Of a stretch of 64,000 nucleotides of DNA, positions 63,590 through 64,000 are shown piece after piece. A program made the translations under genes and the position numbers. The notes under the pieces were generated by a model. It worked only from the letters and a program-made list of their open reading frames with translations. It was not told the origin of the DNA and did not search any database. This stretch comes from Pseudonocardia alaniniphila (GTDB lineage: Bacteria > Actinomycetota > Actinomycetes > Mycobacteriales > Pseudonocardiaceae). The stretch is taken from assembly GCF_022524485.1 (NCBI RefSeq), contig NZ_JAKXMK010000007.1, positions 1-64,000 on the forward strand. Direction: 5' to 3'. How positions within the stretch are numbered: position 1 is the first letter of the stretch; each line of letters starts with the position of its first letter.

Positions 63590-64000
63590 TCAGATGCCGG
63601 GACGTGTGGCGCTCACCGGAGCGCGATCCCGTGCCGACGCGCTGGGTGGAACGCCGATGACCCGCTTGTATGCGCGGCTGAACGCGGCCTCGGACCGGTA
63701 TCCCAACCGCCCGGCGACCTCGGCGACGGTGGCGCCGTCCTCGGCGAGGAAGGTGCGGGCGGTCTGCATCCGCCACCGCGTGAGGTACCGCATCGCGGGC
63801 TCGTCGACGAGCTCGGTGAAGCGTGCCGCGAAGGCCGAGCGCGACATGGCCAGCTCGTTCGCCAGTGACGCCACGGTCCAGTCGCGGGCAGGGTCACGGT
63901 GGATCAGTGAGATCGCCCGTCCGATCTGCCGGTCGCGCAGCGCTCCGAGCCAGCCGCGCTGGGCCGCGGGGTCGGTCTCGATCCAGCTGCGCAGGGCCTG
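63590..64000 (-). CDS. AraC-family regulator (5' end beyond the window)
   Basis: The visible 136 C-terminal residues are the two-HTH AraC DNA-binding domain: WTVASLANELAMSRSAFAARF, then YLTRWRMQTARTFLAEDGATVAEVAGRLGYRSEAAFSRAYKRVIGVPPS. Upstream residues (WIETDPAAQRGWLGALRDRQIGRAISLIHRDP) belong to the linker of cupin-type AraC proteins. The N-terminal sensor lies beyond the right edge. Confidence 0.92.
   Translation of the reverse strand, partial: QALRSWIETDPAAQRGWLGALRDRQIGRAISLIHRDPARDWTVASLANELAMSRSAFAARFTELVDEPAMRYLTRWRMQTARTFLAEDGATVAEVAGRLGYRSEAAFSRAYKRVIGVPPSASARDRAPVSATRPGI

Overview
The window is GC-rich, gene-dense DNA from an actinomycete. Many start codons are GTG, and several genes overlap by GTGA or ATGA. 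Taxonomic hints include a fused E2-E1 2-oxoglutarate enzyme (Kgd) followed by a small DUF6104 gene, a phosphofructokinase whose donor-site residues match the pyrophosphate-type enzyme of Amycolatopsis, MSMEG_0565/0567/0568-type genes, a SARP regulator and a CU044_5270 protein. A member of Pseudonocardiaceae (Pseudonocardia or Amycolatopsis-like) is the best guess. This is inference from gene content; no rRNA, tRNA, phage, insertion sequence or CRISPR array is visible.

Layout. 0-7 kb: a DUF5134 membrane protein, an ArsR-type regulator, an iron-uptake operon (efeO, efeB, then a secreted phosphoesterase) without an EfeU permease, and a divergent Nramp-like transporter. 7.2-10.9 kb: a compact four-gene module of two small helical proteins, a soluble FtsK/SpoIIIE-type ATPase with three ATPase-like domains, and one more small protein. 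This is the strongest candidate for an undescribed system. 10.9-19.3 kb: an NlpC/P60 cell-wall protein, then what looks like a catabolic locus (amidase, PLP enzyme, amidohydrolase, DUF3311 plus Na+/solute symporter, XRE-cupin regulator). 19.4-35.4 kb: kgd, an F420-type oxidoreductase, a 125-bp intergenic tandem repeat, dienelactone hydrolase, Nudix, acyl-CoA synthetase, SGNH hydrolase, an ABC-2 type transporter pair and a single-chain asymmetric ABC exporter. 35.6-43.6 kb: a second amidase, glmS, and three members of the MSMEG_0565/0567/0568 nitrogen-starvation (Nit1C-like) family without a nitrilase. The fourth relative, an AIR-synthase-like protein, sits 8 kb away at 48.7 kb. 43.6-52 kb: a regulator-rich stretch (GntR with a perfect palindromic operator, GAF regulator, orphan LuxR, XRE-cupin, SARP). 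53-64 kb: a probable PPi-dependent phosphofructokinase, clpP with two ClgR-like boxes, phoX with a PHO-box-like repeat, an SbtA-type bicarbonate transporter, two tandem secreted paralogues, a frameshifted VOC gene, a Tat-exported alpha-carbonic anhydrase and a truncated AraC regulator.

Themes. Inorganic carbon handling (SbtA plus alpha-carbonic anhydrase within 5 kb), phosphate and iron acquisition (phoX, efeO/efeB, secreted phosphoesterase), and nitrogen-compound catabolism (two amidases, the amidohydrolase locus, Nit1C-like genes) dominate. Regulatory DNA is unusually legible at gntR, clpP and phoX.
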